Assembly (NCBI GenBank): GCA_902478875.1
Contig: CABSMZ010000012.1
Coordinates: 1-23,698, forward strand
DNA length: 23,698 bases
DNA from: an uncultured Collinsella sp.
Lineage (GTDB): Bacteria > Actinomycetota > Coriobacteriia > Coriobacteriales > Coriobacteriaceae
Direction: 5' to 3'
The notes below the pieces were generated by a model. The model saw only the letters and a program-made list of their open reading frames with translations, had not been told where the DNA came from and did not search any database. Shown one piece after another: positions 1 to 7,718 of the stretch. Position 1 is the stretch's first letter. Every line of letters begins with the position of its first letter. A program made the position numbers and the translations under genes.

Positions 1-118
1 CTACCGGGAGTAGCCCCGACGGTTGACAAAACTATAGGAACACCCAATGACTAGGCGATTAGGAGTATCATCGTCTGCGCAAATAAGCATGAATTAGCAT
101 ATTAGAGATTGAGAGCGT

Positions 119-1501
119 ATGGCTGATACCGCATCTAAGCACATTGACATGACCACCGGATCGCTGTGGCGCAATATTCCCCTGTTCGCCTTCCCCGTGG
201 CCGCCACGAGCATCTTGGAGCAGCTATCGAACCTCATCGCCACGGTCATCATCGGTAACTTCTCGGGCGACCAGGGAACCCTCGCCATGGCGGCGGTCGG
301 CTCCAATGTTCCGCTTACCAGCCTTATGCTCAACCTGTTTATTGGCATATCGCTTGGCTCCAACGTGGTCATCGCCAACGCTATCGGCCGCAACGATCAG
401 AACATGGTCAAACGCGCCGTCCATACCTCGATTTTAATGGCGCTCGTGGGCTTTGTCGTCATCGCACTGGGCGAAATCTTTGCCGAGCCCATGCTCGCCG
501 CGCTCAATGTTCCCGCCGAAACCATGCCGCTCGCTTCGCTCTACCTGCGCGTCTTTTTGCTCAGCATGCCCTCGATCTTGCTCTACAACTTTGAGGCCGC
601 GATCTTCCGCTCCGTCGGCATCACCCGCATGCCGCTGCAGGCACTTGCCGTGTCCACCGTCCTCAACATTGGCCTGGATCTCATCTTTGTCCCCGTACTC
701 CACTGGGGCGTCGCGGGCGTCGCCATCGCCACCGCTATCGCCTACACTGTCAGCGCCGCCACGCTCTTTATCCGTCTGCTCAAGACCGACTCCGTCGTCC
801 GCGTCACCCCGCGCGACCTGGCTATCGACCCCGTCGCCCTCAAGCGCATCGTCAAGATCGGCCTGCCCGCCGGCATCCAAAGCGCCGTCTTTGCCGTCGC
901 CAACATCATCATCCAGTCCGCCATCAACAGCCTGGGCACCGAGGTCATGGCGGCATCGAGCGCCGCCATGAGCCTGGAGTACGTGTGCTACAACCTGCTC
1001 AACAGCTTTAGCCAGGCTTGCACCACCTTTGTGGGACAAAACCACGGTGCCCGCCAGATCGACCGCTGCACCAAGACCCTTAAGGTCTGCCTGGTCGAAG
1101 GCGGTATCGTTGCACTCACCACGATCATCGTTATTGTCGGTCTGGGGCGCGAGATCTTGTCGCTGTTCAACAACGATCCCAACATCGTCTCGATCGGCTA
1201 TATCCGCGTGTGCTCGATCTTCCCGGCGTACGCCTTTAGCATGTTCTACGAAAACATGTCAGGATACCTGCGCGGCTTTGGTATTTCACTCACGCCCGCC
1301 CTCATCACCATGATCTGCGTCTGCGGCATCCGCTTCTATTGGGTGTTCTGCGTGTTCCCGCACTTCCGCACCTTTGCGAACATCATGATGGTCTACCCCA
1401 TCAGCTTGGGCACCACGGCGTTCTTCATGGTCGTGGCGGTACTACTCTGCCACCCGGCACGCACCCATCGCGCCACCCAAGCCAAAGCGACAGCCCGCTA
1501 A
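119..1501 (+). CDS. MATE family efflux transporter
   Basis: A 460-residue, very hydrophobic protein with about twelve predicted membrane segments in two similar halves, the usual size for a MATE exporter. MATE proteins expel cationic drugs, dyes or metabolites through the inner membrane by sodium or proton antiport. The N-terminal stretch around residues 15-45 (a proline, then a helix with EQLSNL and VIIGNF) is typical of the family. The ATG at 119 is preceded only by a weak purine run (GAGAG), so the start is less certain than the family call. It converges on the LysR gene with a 27-bp gap and no visible terminator. The 118 bp upstream hold a TTGACA at 23-28, but I see no matching -10 box. 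The substrate cannot be told from sequence. Confidence 0.9.
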   Translation: MADTASKHIDMTTGSLWRNIPLFAFPVAATSILEQLSNLIATVIIGNFSGDQGTLAMAAVGSNVPLTSLMLNLFIGISLGSNVVIANAIGRNDQNMVKRAVHTSILMALVGFVVIALGEIFAEPMLAALNVPAETMPLASLYLRVFLLSMPSILLYNFEAAIFRSVGITRMPLQALAVSTVLNIGLDLIFVPVLHWGVAGVAIATAIAYTVSAATLFIRLLKTDSVVRVTPRDLAIDPVALKRIVKIGLPAGIQSAVFAVANIIIQSAINSLGTEVMAASSAAMSLEYVCYNLLNSFSQACTTFVGQNHGARQIDRCTKTLKVCLVEGGIVALTTIIVIVGLGREILSLFNNDPNIVSIGYIRVCSIFPAYAFSMFYENMSGYLRGFGISLTPALITMICVCGIRFYWVFCVFPHFRTFANIMMVYPISLGTTAFFMVVAVLLCHPARTHRATQAKATAR

Positions 1502-1528
1502 ACACCGCACCCAACGCCACGCCAGTCA

Positions 1529-2395
1529 TTAATTGACAATATGCGAGCTCATATAGTCGATAAAGCGCCTCGTGGCGATAGGCATGGTATCCCAGCTGCG
1601 CCAGGCGGCCACCACGTCGCGCGAGGGGGCATGCACGATGGGCCGCACACGAATATCGGCTCGCATGCCCTCCACAGTACGCCGGTAGAGCATGCTCACG
1701 CCTAGGCCCTCCTCCACCATTGCCATGATGGTGTAGTCGTCGGTCACCTCACTCGTCACGTGCGGCGACAGTCCATGCGTTGCGAATGCATCGAGCACCA
1801 GACTCTGTTCGCCCTCATCCAGCAGCACAAACGGCTCGGACGCCAGGTCGGCAAGTGTCACCTTTTCCTTTGCCGTCAGCGGATGCTCGGCCGGCAACAA
1901 TGCTACCAACTCGTCGTGATAGACCACGCGCTTCTCGAGCCCAGCGGTAAACCCACGTGCCGTAAAGCAAAAATCAACCACGCCATCGTGCACCCACTGG
2001 GCGTTGCGCGTGTAATCGCCCTGCTTGAGGGTAAAGCGTACGCCCGGGTGCAGGGCCCCAAAGTCGCGGATCACACGCGGCAGCACGGTACGACTCACGT
2101 TGGTAAACGTCGCGATGCGAATATCGGTCGACGAAAGCCCCAGCAGCTCCTGGCGCTTGCCCTCGAGCTCGGCCTCGGCGGTCACGATCTGGCGCAGGTA
2201 CGGCAGATATTGTTTGCCGTCGCGCGTAAGCGAAACGCCCTGCTTACCGCGCTCGATAAGCGTGGTACCCAGCTCGCGCTCGAGCGCCTTAACGGCCTGG
2301 CTCACCGCACTTTGTGTATAGCCCAGCTCGTCCGCTGCGCCTTTAAGGCTGCCGCGATCGACCACCATACAAACAATCTGATACCGCGATGCCAT
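1529..2395 (-). CDS. LysR family transcriptional regulator
   Basis: A 288-residue protein with the LysR layout: an N-terminal winged helix-turn-helix (about residues 1-60, with GSLKGAADELGYTQSAVSQ and the following ALERELGTTLIER) and a C-terminal effector-binding domain (about 90-285). LysR proteins usually bind a small co-inducer and activate a divergent target while repressing themselves. The ATG has a good ribosome site (GGAGG, 5 nt upstream). The gene is divergent from the EamA transporter across a 158-bp gap that contains a T-N11-A dyad, so that transporter is the likeliest target. The converging MATE gene could also belong to its regulon. The effector is unknown. Confidence 0.92.
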   Translation of the reverse strand: MASRYQIVCMVVDRGSLKGAADELGYTQSAVSQAVKALERELGTTLIERGKQGVSLTRDGKQYLPYLRQIVTAEAELEGKRQELLGLSSTDIRIATFTNVSRTVLPRVIRDFGALHPGVRFTLKQGDYTRNAQWVHDGVVDFCFTARGFTAGLEKRVVYHDELVALLPAEHPLTAKEKVTLADLASEPFVLLDEGEQSLVLDAFATHGLSPHVTSEVTDDYTIMAMVEEGLGVSMLYRRTVEGMRADIRVRPIVHAPSRDVVAAWRSWDTMPIATRRFIDYMSSHIVN

Positions 2396-2451
2396 CGTGC
2401 CTCCACATCAATGCAGCCGTAAAACGTTTTGCCAGGGCTTTTTCTGCCAAC

Positions 2452-2467
2452 ATTAGCGTTTCTTAAT
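2452..2467. promoter_or_regulatory. candidate LysR-box in the divergent LysR/EamA gap
   Basis: The 16-bp sequence ATTAGCGTTTCTTAAT has ATTA/TAAT arms and fits the T-N11-A pattern that LysR regulators recognise. It lies between the divergent LysR and transporter starts. No strong -35/-10 pair was found on either strand, as would fit a promoter that needs activation. The site is inferred from pattern and position only. Confidence 0.4.
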
Positions 2468-2553
2468 CATACTGAAGATACATTCGCTTTACTACATCCA
2501 ATTCTGGGAGCAGAATCCTTTTTGCGAAACCGTTCTGTAACAAAAGGAGTCCC

Positions 2554-3456
2554 ATGGATCGCAAAAAAGCAATCGCGCTCTCATTTTCCGTTCCCGTCGC
2601 ATGGGGCTTTTCGTATCCCCTCATGAAGATCGGTATGGACAGCATGAACGCCACGAGCATCGTCGCGCTACGCTGCATCATCGCCTTTGTGGTCTGCCTG
2701 CTGCTCTTCCACAAGCACGCGTTGCGCATCAACCGCGACCTTATGGTCCGTGCCGCCATCATCGGCGCCATCATGGCAACCGAGCTCACCTGCATGTGCC
2801 TGGGCTCCAGCCTCACCTCTGCCTCCACTGCCGGCTTTTTGCAGAGCCTGACGGTCGTGATCGTGCCGTTTGCCAACGCCGCCCTGCTGCGTCGTGCCCC
2901 CGAGCGCAAGGTGCTCGTCGGCACGGCTATCGTCACCTGCGGCATGCTGCTGCTCTCGGGCGCCGACTTCACCAGCCTGAACCCGGGCGCGCTTATCATG
3001 CTGCTCTCGGCCTTTATCTATGCCAGCCACATTATCGTGGCCAAGCGCTTTGTCGAAGAAGTCGACCCGCTGTCCCTGGGCGTTTGGCAGCTGGGCTTTG
3101 GCGGCCTGTTCTCGGGCATCGCCGCATTCACCTTTGGCGGCTTCACGCTTCCCAGCACGCCCGGCGAGATCGTCGTTGTCGTTGCGCTCGCACTCATTTG
3201 CTCTGCCTATGGCTTTATCACCCAAACGCTCGTGCAGCCCCACGTGCCTGCCGAAACCACCGGCTTCGCTTTCTCGCTCGAGCCGGTCTGCTCTGCCGTC
3301 TTCTCGTTCTTCCTGGTCGGCGAGGTCCTGAGTCCCATCGCCTTCTTTGGCGCCGCCCTCATCCTCACCGGCGTCATGGTGGCAACCGTCGAGCTTCCGC
3401 GCCTTCGTGCACATGGACAGGCTCGCATGGCAGGAGCGCCCGAGCACGTCTCGTAG
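2554..3456 (+). CDS. DMT superfamily transporter, EamA family
   Basis: A 300-residue membrane protein with about ten predicted helices in two EamA repeats (about residues 5-135 and 150-285). The opening segment, with SVPVAWGFSYPLMKIGMD, is the usual first helix of drug/metabolite transporters. The C-terminal half carries the ETTGFAFSLEPVCSAVFSF stretch found at the end of many EamA domains. Members export amino acids, nucleosides or other metabolites, and the substrate cannot be assigned here. The ATG has an excellent ribosome site (AAAGGAG at 2543-2549). It is divergent from the LysR gene, which probably controls it. Downstream, a TTATGC/GCATAA hairpin (about 3467-3486) lacks a T-tract. Confidence 0.92.
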   Translation: MDRKKAIALSFSVPVAWGFSYPLMKIGMDSMNATSIVALRCIIAFVVCLLLFHKHALRINRDLMVRAAIIGAIMATELTCMCLGSSLTSASTAGFLQSLTVVIVPFANAALLRRAPERKVLVGTAIVTCGMLLLSGADFTSLNPGALIMLLSAFIYASHIIVAKRFVEEVDPLSLGVWQLGFGGLFSGIAAFTFGGFTLPSTPGEIVVVVALALICSAYGFITQTLVQPHVPAETTGFAFSLEPVCSAVFSFFLVGEVLSPIAFFGAALILTGVMVATVELPRLRAHGQARMAGAPEHVS

Positions 3457-3544
3457 ACCCCACTCCTTATGCAGCCGCGGCATAAAGGCAACCGGTGCGC
3501 CTTTACAATAGATGTCAACAGAGCATCTGCCATAAAGGAGCCCC

Positions 3545-4270
3545 ATGGACACCGCAACCCGCGACCACAACATAGCAACTTGGTTGAGCGATGCGCCGCA
3601 GCCGGTACGTGAAACTACGAACCAGCTGCTCGAGCGCATCGCCCTTTTGCGTGCCGAGCAGACCATCTACCCGGCACAAGACGACATTCTCAATGCCCTC
3701 GCCTACACGCCGGCCGACCAGGTCAAAGTTGTCATCTTAGGTCAGGACCCCTATCACGGGCCCAACCAGGCCATGGGACTGTCGTTCTCGGTCCCCGCGA
3801 CGCAAACCAAGTTGCCGCCGAGCCTGCGCAACATCTACAAGGAACTCAAAGCCGATCTGGGTTGCCCCATTCCCGCCACGGGAGATCTAACCCCATGGGC
3901 ACAACGGGGCGTCCTGCTCCTCAACACCACGCTCACCGTACGCGAGCATGCCGCGAACTCGCACGCCAAACTGGGCTGGAGTACCCTGACCGACTACGTT
4001 ATCGAACGCTGCTGCCAGCTGCCCCAGCCGGTCGTCTTTTTGGCATGGGGCCGCTTTGCCCAGCAAATGGTTGAGGGCAAGCTCGCCGCGACCGGCGCGG
4101 GCAAGACAGCCGATAAGTTCTGTCTGGCCTCCACGCACCCCTCGCCGCTTTCGGCCAACCGTGCCACGGCAGAACTCCCCGCTTTTATGGGATCGCGCCC
4201 CTTCTCCGCTGCCAATCGGCTACTCGAACAGCACGGCTCGACCCCCGTCAACTGGACTTGCCTCGGCTAA
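3545..4270 (+). CDS. ung: uracil-DNA glycosylase (family 1)
   Basis: A 241-residue cytosolic base-excision repair enzyme that removes uracil from DNA after cytosine deamination or dUTP misincorporation. The diagnostic motifs are all present: the water-activating loop GQDPYHGP at residues 66-73 (catalytic Asp68), the LLLNTTLTVR segment near 124-133, and the leucine-intercalation/His loop HPSPLS at 198-203. The length is normal for the family. The ATG at 3545 follows AAAGGAG. An isolated -10-like TACAAT lies at 3504-3509, so it probably has its own promoter. The gene converges on the SDR gene and shares a terminator with it. Confidence 0.97.
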   Translation: MDTATRDHNIATWLSDAPQPVRETTNQLLERIALLRAEQTIYPAQDDILNALAYTPADQVKVVILGQDPYHGPNQAMGLSFSVPATQTKLPPSLRNIYKELKADLGCPIPATGDLTPWAQRGVLLLNTTLTVREHAANSHAKLGWSTLTDYVIERCCQLPQPVVFLAWGRFAQQMVEGKLAATGAGKTADKFCLASTHPSPLSANRATAELPAFMGSRPFSAANRLLEQHGSTPVNWTCLG

Positions 4271-4285
4271 AAATCGATACATCAA

Positions 4286-4319
4286 AAACGCGCCCGACGG
4301 CTTTCCATCGGGCGCGTTT
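4286..4319. terminator. bidirectional Rho-independent terminator (ung / SDR)
   Basis: A perfect 12-bp inverted repeat, AAACGCGCCCGA at 4286-4297 and TCGGGCGCGTTT at 4308-4319, with further pairing inside the loop. It has an A-run on its left and a T-run on its right, so it can terminate both converging genes. It lies 15 bp past the ung stop and immediately before the SDR stop. Confidence 0.88.
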
Positions 4320-4320
4320 C

Positions 4321-5001
4321 CTATTCGGGCCAAATAAATTGTGTGCGGCCGGCCTCGCCGCCATCGATCAGCAGGCTCTGCCCGGTCATAAACCGGTTGG
4401 TCACGCCCACAAAGAAGATCCACTCGGCGATCTCTTGGGCGGTGGCCCAGCGCTTAAGCGGCGTGAGCTCCATAATCTGGTTCCACAGGTGCTCGTCTTC
4501 CATCACGCAACGGTTGAGCGGCGTGATAACGCCGCCCGGGTCCACACTGTTGGCGATGGCCTGCGGTGCCAGGCGGTTTGCAAGATTCTTGGTGTAGGCG
4601 ATTACGCCGCCCTTGCTGGCGGCATAGGCGGGAAACTCCGATCCCGTATGCCCGCTCGCCGACCCCACATTGACCACGGATTTGATAGCCGGCGCCGGCT
4701 TGGCGGCAAGCCCCTCCCCCACAAAGGCGTAACGCTCGGTCACGTTGATGGTGCCACACAGGTTGGCGGCGATATCGTCGGCCGAATCCTGCGTACCGGC
4801 AACGTTCACGATCACCTGGGGTTCAAGGTCGCCTGGAAACGAGTCCGGCTCGCAGACATTAACGATCAGATGGCGGTAGCGCTCGTGTTCGATCGCCGCC
4901 GGCAGCAGATCAAAGCCCACGACCTCGTGGCCCTCGTCCAAAAAGCGCTGCACGCACGCGGCTCCGATACCGCCCGAAGCGCCCGTGATCAAAACCCGCA
5001 T
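4321..5001 (-). CDS. short-chain dehydrogenase/reductase (SDR)
   Basis: A 226-residue classical SDR with a Rossmann fold: the cofactor glycine motif TGASGGIG (residues 6-13), a variant NVAG motif in place of NNAG, a catalytic Ser in NVGSAS, the YAASK catalytic Tyr/Lys motif, and the C-terminal LLIDGGEAG. It is at the short end for the family (about 230-260). SDRs reduce or oxidise carbonyl/hydroxyl groups with NAD(P)H. Some gut Coriobacteriia SDRs act on bile-acid hydroxyls, but nothing here proves that. Its ATG (ribosome site AAGGAG) lies 9 bp after the stop of the YhhQ-type transporter on the same strand, so the two are probably co-transcribed. The substrate is unknown. Confidence 0.88.
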   Translation of the reverse strand: MRVLITGASGGIGAACVQRFLDEGHEVVGFDLLPAAIEHERYRHLIVNVCEPDSFPGDLEPQVIVNVAGTQDSADDIAANLCGTINVTERYAFVGEGLAAKPAPAIKSVVNVGSASGHTGSEFPAYAASKGGVIAYTKNLANRLAPQAIANSVDPGGVITPLNRCVMEDEHLWNQIMELTPLKRWATAQEIAEWIFFVGVTNRFMTGQSLLIDGGEAGRTQFIWPE

Positions 5002-5010
5002 CCTTGCTCC

Positions 5011-5733
5011 TTAGGCGGTTGCGTGACGCTCGAGGTACTCGGCGCCCACATTCTCGCGCTCCCAGCCGCGCACGACCTTGTAGCCCACGGGGCTCAGGAA
5101 GACCTCGCACAGCAGCTCGGCGACAGCGCCGGTCAGCGAGCACATAAGGACCTGCACCCAGGTCCAACCAAAGAACGTGTGACTCACTACAATGGCAAAG
5201 ACCAGGTTGTCGATAAACTGGCCAACACCCGTGGACACATAGGAGCGGAAGGCGAAGCTCGCAAAGTTATTCTTTTTGAGCATACGGCCGAGCGACTGGT
5301 TGAGCGTGGAGTTAACCACGGCAGAGACGAGCATTGCCAGCGAAGAGCCAAGCACCACGTACCAGGTGCCGCCGATGGTGGCGTTAAGGGCAGTGTTAAC
5401 CTCGATCATGCCCGTGTCGTAGTAGGCGCCCCACATACCGGGCGTGAGCGAGCATGCCCAAAAGCACAGGCTCACGGCCAGGTTGACCAGCAGCGCGAGG
5501 ATAGAGATTTTGATGGATGCCTTGGCGCCAAAGCGCTTGCAGATCATGTCCTGGCACAAAAACGAAACCCAGCTCACCACAAAGCCGCAATCGAGTGCCA
5601 GATACGGCAGGCTGATGAGCTCTTTGTTGGCCAGCAGGTTCATCATGATGACACTCACGAAAAACAGCGAAACCGTTGCCGCGGGAATGCTCCGCAACAG
5701 GACCTTATAGTCCTCCATGACCTTCTTGATCAT
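5011..5733 (-). CDS. queuosine precursor transporter, VUT/YhhQ family
   Basis: A 240-residue membrane protein with about six predicted helices that matches the VUT (YhhQ, DUF165) family. The cues are conserved polar residues within the membrane segments (for example SFLCQDMICKRFGAKAS and VGQFIDNLVF) and the typical length. YhhQ takes up preQ0/preQ1 for queuosine modification of tRNA wobble position 34. Such a gene suits a gut bacterium that salvages the precursor, and no queuosine biosynthesis gene is in the window. It has a good promoter, a roughly 80-nt structured leader and an AAAGGA ribosome site. The SDR gene follows by 9 bp. Family assignment is fairly sure; transport of preQ0/preQ1 is inferred. 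Confidence 0.85.
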   Translation of the reverse strand: MIKKVMEDYKVLLRSIPAATVSLFFVSVIMMNLLANKELISLPYLALDCGFVVSWVSFLCQDMICKRFGAKASIKISILALLVNLAVSLCFWACSLTPGMWGAYYDTGMIEVNTALNATIGGTWYVVLGSSLAMLVSAVVNSTLNQSLGRMLKKNNFASFAFRSYVSTGVGQFIDNLVFAIVVSHTFFGWTWVQVLMCSLTGAVAELLCEVFLSPVGYKVVRGWERENVGAEYLERHATA

Positions 5734-5740
5734 TATGTAC

Positions 5741-5791
5741 TCCTTTGGTTTTAGGTTTAACGAGCAGGATATCGGACCCGAACTGCTCGGA
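5741..5791 (-). promoter_or_regulatory. structured leader, possible preQ1-I-like riboswitch
   Basis: On the minus strand the leader holds a perfect 7-bp stem, CGAGCAG (5789-5783) with CTGCTCG (5767-5761), closing a 15-nt loop. An A/C-rich tail follows and runs into the ribosome site (AAAGGA, 5746-5741). The loop has GGGT and TCC, which could pair with ACC(T) or GGA in the tail to form an H-type pseudoknot over the ribosome site. This is the layout of preQ1-I riboswitches. A competing hairpin, CCGA/TCGG (5790-5778), would exclude the first stem. The gene context (queuosine-precursor transporter) fits. I did not verify the conserved preQ1-I positions, so this remains a hypothesis. Confidence 0.4.
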
Positions 5792-5818
5792 CGCCCCGGT
5801 CTTGAGACGACGGTGGGT

Positions 5819-5847
5819 ATGATAGCCGCTCACACGGCATCAGGCAA
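5819..5847 (-). promoter_or_regulatory. promoter of the yhhQ-SDR operon
   Basis: On the minus strand, a -35 TTGCCT (5847-5842), a 17-nt spacer and a -10 TATCAT (5824-5819), close to the sigma-70/SigA consensus. The predicted transcript start is near 5812, giving a leader of about 80 nt before the ATG at 5733. The -35 box abuts the hairpin that ends the upstream prfC gene. Confidence 0.72.
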
Positions 5848-5853
5848 GCAAAC

Positions 5854-5883
5854 GGCGCGGCAGCCCCGCCAGGCCACCGCGCC
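5854..5883 (-). terminator. candidate terminator of prfC
   Basis: A GGCGCGG/CCGCGCC inverted repeat (5877-5883 with 5854-5860) starts a few bases past the prfC stop. On the minus strand only a broken T-run (GTTTGCTT) follows. Termination is plausible but the tail is weak. Confidence 0.5.
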
Positions 5884-5889
5884 GGCACA

Positions 5890-7503
5890 CTAAAACGCTA
5901 CGTTGCCAAACTCCGACAGGATAAGATCGGGGTTGTGATCGGTTGCCCAATCCACGTTCCACGGACTCGTAAACAGCAGCAGCTTGCCGCCGCGCATGTC
6001 CTCGACGCGCAGCGTGTCGCGCGTGAGCGAAAGGCCCGGGATATCGATGGTGTCGGGGTCGTTCTGGATCCAGCGAATGTCCGTATAGGGCAGCGGCTGG
6101 CGACGAACCTCAACACGGTACTCAGCCTTGAGGCGGCGCTCGAGTACCTCAAACTGCAGCACGCCGACCACGCCCACGATGACGCTCTCCATGCCGGCAC
6201 CCAGCTCGCGGAAGATCTGGATGGCACCCTCCTGGGCAAGCTCCTCCATACCCTTGACGAACTGCTTGCGCTTGAGCGTGTCGACCTGCGTAATGCGAGC
6301 GAACATCTCGGGGGCAAACGTCGGGATCTGCGGATACTGCACGTGGCGCTTGCCGGAGCACACGGTGTCGCCGATGCTAAAGATACCCGGATCGAACAGG
6401 CCCACGATATCGCCCGCGTACGCCTCGTCCACGATGGCGCGGTCATCGGCCATCATCGACGTGCCCGTGGCAAGCTTGAGTTTGCGGTTGCCCTGCACGT
6501 GGAAGGCATCCATGCCGCGCTCGAACTTGCCCGAGCAAATGCGCACAAAGGCGATGCGGTCGCGGTGGTTCTTGTCCATGTTGGCCTGGATCTTAAACAC
6601 AAAGCCACTAAAGTCGTCGCGGCAGGGATCGACCGGTTCGCTGGTGAGCGTATCGGTATAGGCGCGCGGCGTCGGGGCCAGGCGCAGGAACTCCTTGAGG
6701 AAGGGCTCCACGCCAAAGTTGGTGAGCGCCGAGCCAAAGAACGCCGGGCTCAGCTTGCCGCAGGCCACGGCATCCAAGTCGAGCTCGTCGCCGGCGCCAT
6801 CGAGCAGCTCGATGTCGTCCACCAGGTTCTTATGGTTCTCTTCGCCGATGAGCTCATCCATGGAAGGATCGCCCAACTCGGCCTCAACCTCGGCGACCTT
6901 CTTAGTGGCGTTGGCGTGACCGTCGCCCTCAAAGGCAATGACGTGACGGGTCTGACGATCGAACACGCCGCGGAAGTTGCGGCCGCTGCCGATTGGCCAA
7001 TTCATGGGATACGTATTGATACCCAGGACGTTCTCGATCTCTTCCATGAGCTCAAACGGATCGCGAGCCTCGTGGTCGAGCTTGTTCACAAAGGTGAAGA
7101 TGGGAATGTGACGCAGCGTACAAACCTTAAAGAGCTTTTTGGTCTGGGCCTCGACGCCCTTAGCGCCGTCGATGACCATGACAGCGGCGTCGGCGGCCAT
7201 AAGCGTACGGTAGGTATCCTCCGAGAAGTCCTGGTGGCCGGGGGTATCGAGAATATTGACGCAGGCGCCGTTGTAGGTAAACTGCAGCACCGAGGAGGTA
7301 ACGGAGATACCGCGCTCCTTCTCGATGTCCATCCAGTCCGAGACGGCATGCTTGGCCGAGCTCTTGCCCTTGACCGAGCCGGCGGTCTGAATGCTGCCGG
7401 TATAGAGCAGCAGCTTCTCGGTAAGTGTGGTCTTACCGGCGTCCGGGTGGCTGATAATCGCGAATGTGCGGCGCGACGAGATTTCATCCGACAGGCTTGC
7501 CAT
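5890..7503 (-). CDS. prfC: peptide chain release factor 3
   Basis: A 537-residue translational GTPase that recycles RF1/RF2 from the ribosome after peptide release. The G motifs are clear: G1 SHPDAGKTT (residues 18-26), G3 DTPGHQDF and G4 NKLD, followed by the RF3 middle domain and a C-terminal domain. The close relative EF-G has a longer C-terminus, which supports RF3. I chose the start at 7503 rather than the in-frame ATG 27 bases upstream because AAAGGA (7514-7509) sits 5 nt before it and MASLSDEISSRRTFAIISHP is the usual RF3 N-terminus. It probably forms its own transcription unit with a -10 box at 7556-7551. Confidence 0.96.
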   Translation of the reverse strand: MASLSDEISSRRTFAIISHPDAGKTTLTEKLLLYTGSIQTAGSVKGKSSAKHAVSDWMDIEKERGISVTSSVLQFTYNGACVNILDTPGHQDFSEDTYRTLMAADAAVMVIDGAKGVEAQTKKLFKVCTLRHIPIFTFVNKLDHEARDPFELMEEIENVLGINTYPMNWPIGSGRNFRGVFDRQTRHVIAFEGDGHANATKKVAEVEAELGDPSMDELIGEENHKNLVDDIELLDGAGDELDLDAVACGKLSPAFFGSALTNFGVEPFLKEFLRLAPTPRAYTDTLTSEPVDPCRDDFSGFVFKIQANMDKNHRDRIAFVRICSGKFERGMDAFHVQGNRKLKLATGTSMMADDRAIVDEAYAGDIVGLFDPGIFSIGDTVCSGKRHVQYPQIPTFAPEMFARITQVDTLKRKQFVKGMEELAQEGAIQIFRELGAGMESVIVGVVGVLQFEVLERRLKAEYRVEVRRQPLPYTDIRWIQNDPDTIDIPGLSLTRDTLRVEDMRGGKLLLFTSPWNVDWATDHNPDLILSEFGNVAF

Positions 7504-7550
7504 GCGGATCCTTTCTTGCAATGAGTGCATTACGTCGTTGTAACCGCACT

Positions 7551-7556
7551 ATTGTA
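7551..7556 (-). promoter_or_regulatory. -10 box of prfC
   Basis: TACAAT on the minus strand about 50 bp upstream of the chosen prfC start. No good -35 box is found at 16-18 nt. The same TACAAT-with-weak--35 pattern recurs before the ClC and trmO genes. Confidence 0.4.
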
Positions 7557-7640
7557 GCCGCGAAATGCCGTTACAGGGCACCTATCAGGACAAATTCATC
7601 AGTTGGGGCCTGGGTAGCCGGCCCAATCCGTATTTGCCTC

Positions 7641-7670
7641 TTGCGTAACTGTGCATAGTGTGTATATACT
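7641..7670 (+). promoter_or_regulatory. promoter of the GntR-ABC operon
   Basis: A -35 TTGCGT (7641-7646), an 18-nt spacer and a -10 TATACT (7665-7670). The -10 box overlaps the left arm of the palindromic operator, so repressor bound there would block RNA polymerase. Confidence 0.6.
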
Positions 7671-7691
7671 GTGCTTACCGGTTATATACAC
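7660..7691. promoter_or_regulatory. palindromic operator, likely for the GntR regulator
   Basis: A perfect 9-bp inverted repeat, GTGTATATA (7660-7668) and TATATACAC (7683-7691), separated by 14 bp. It overlaps the -10 box and ends 27 bp before the GTG start of the GntR gene. Autoregulation through such a site is typical of YtrA-type GntR operons. Confidence 0.65.
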
Positions 7692-7718
7692 GTGTAGCCC
7701 ATCAGCTAAGGAGACGCT

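Noticed and set aside
23..51. TTGACA at 23-28 as the MATE gene promoter
   Set aside because: No -10-like hexamer is found 16-18 nt downstream.
2668..3666. Open frame of 332 residues on the - strand
   Set aside because: Antisense to the EamA transporter and the ung start; charge-rich with no family resemblance.
4258..5754. Open frame of 498 residues on the + strand
   Set aside because: It is antisense to the SDR and YhhQ-type genes, runs through the ung terminator, and has the His/Arg/Gly/Ala-rich composition of a GC-driven shadow frame.
5935..7524. Open frame of 529 residues on the + strand
   Set aside because: Fully antisense to prfC, whose motifs are unambiguous; no recognisable domain or ribosome site.
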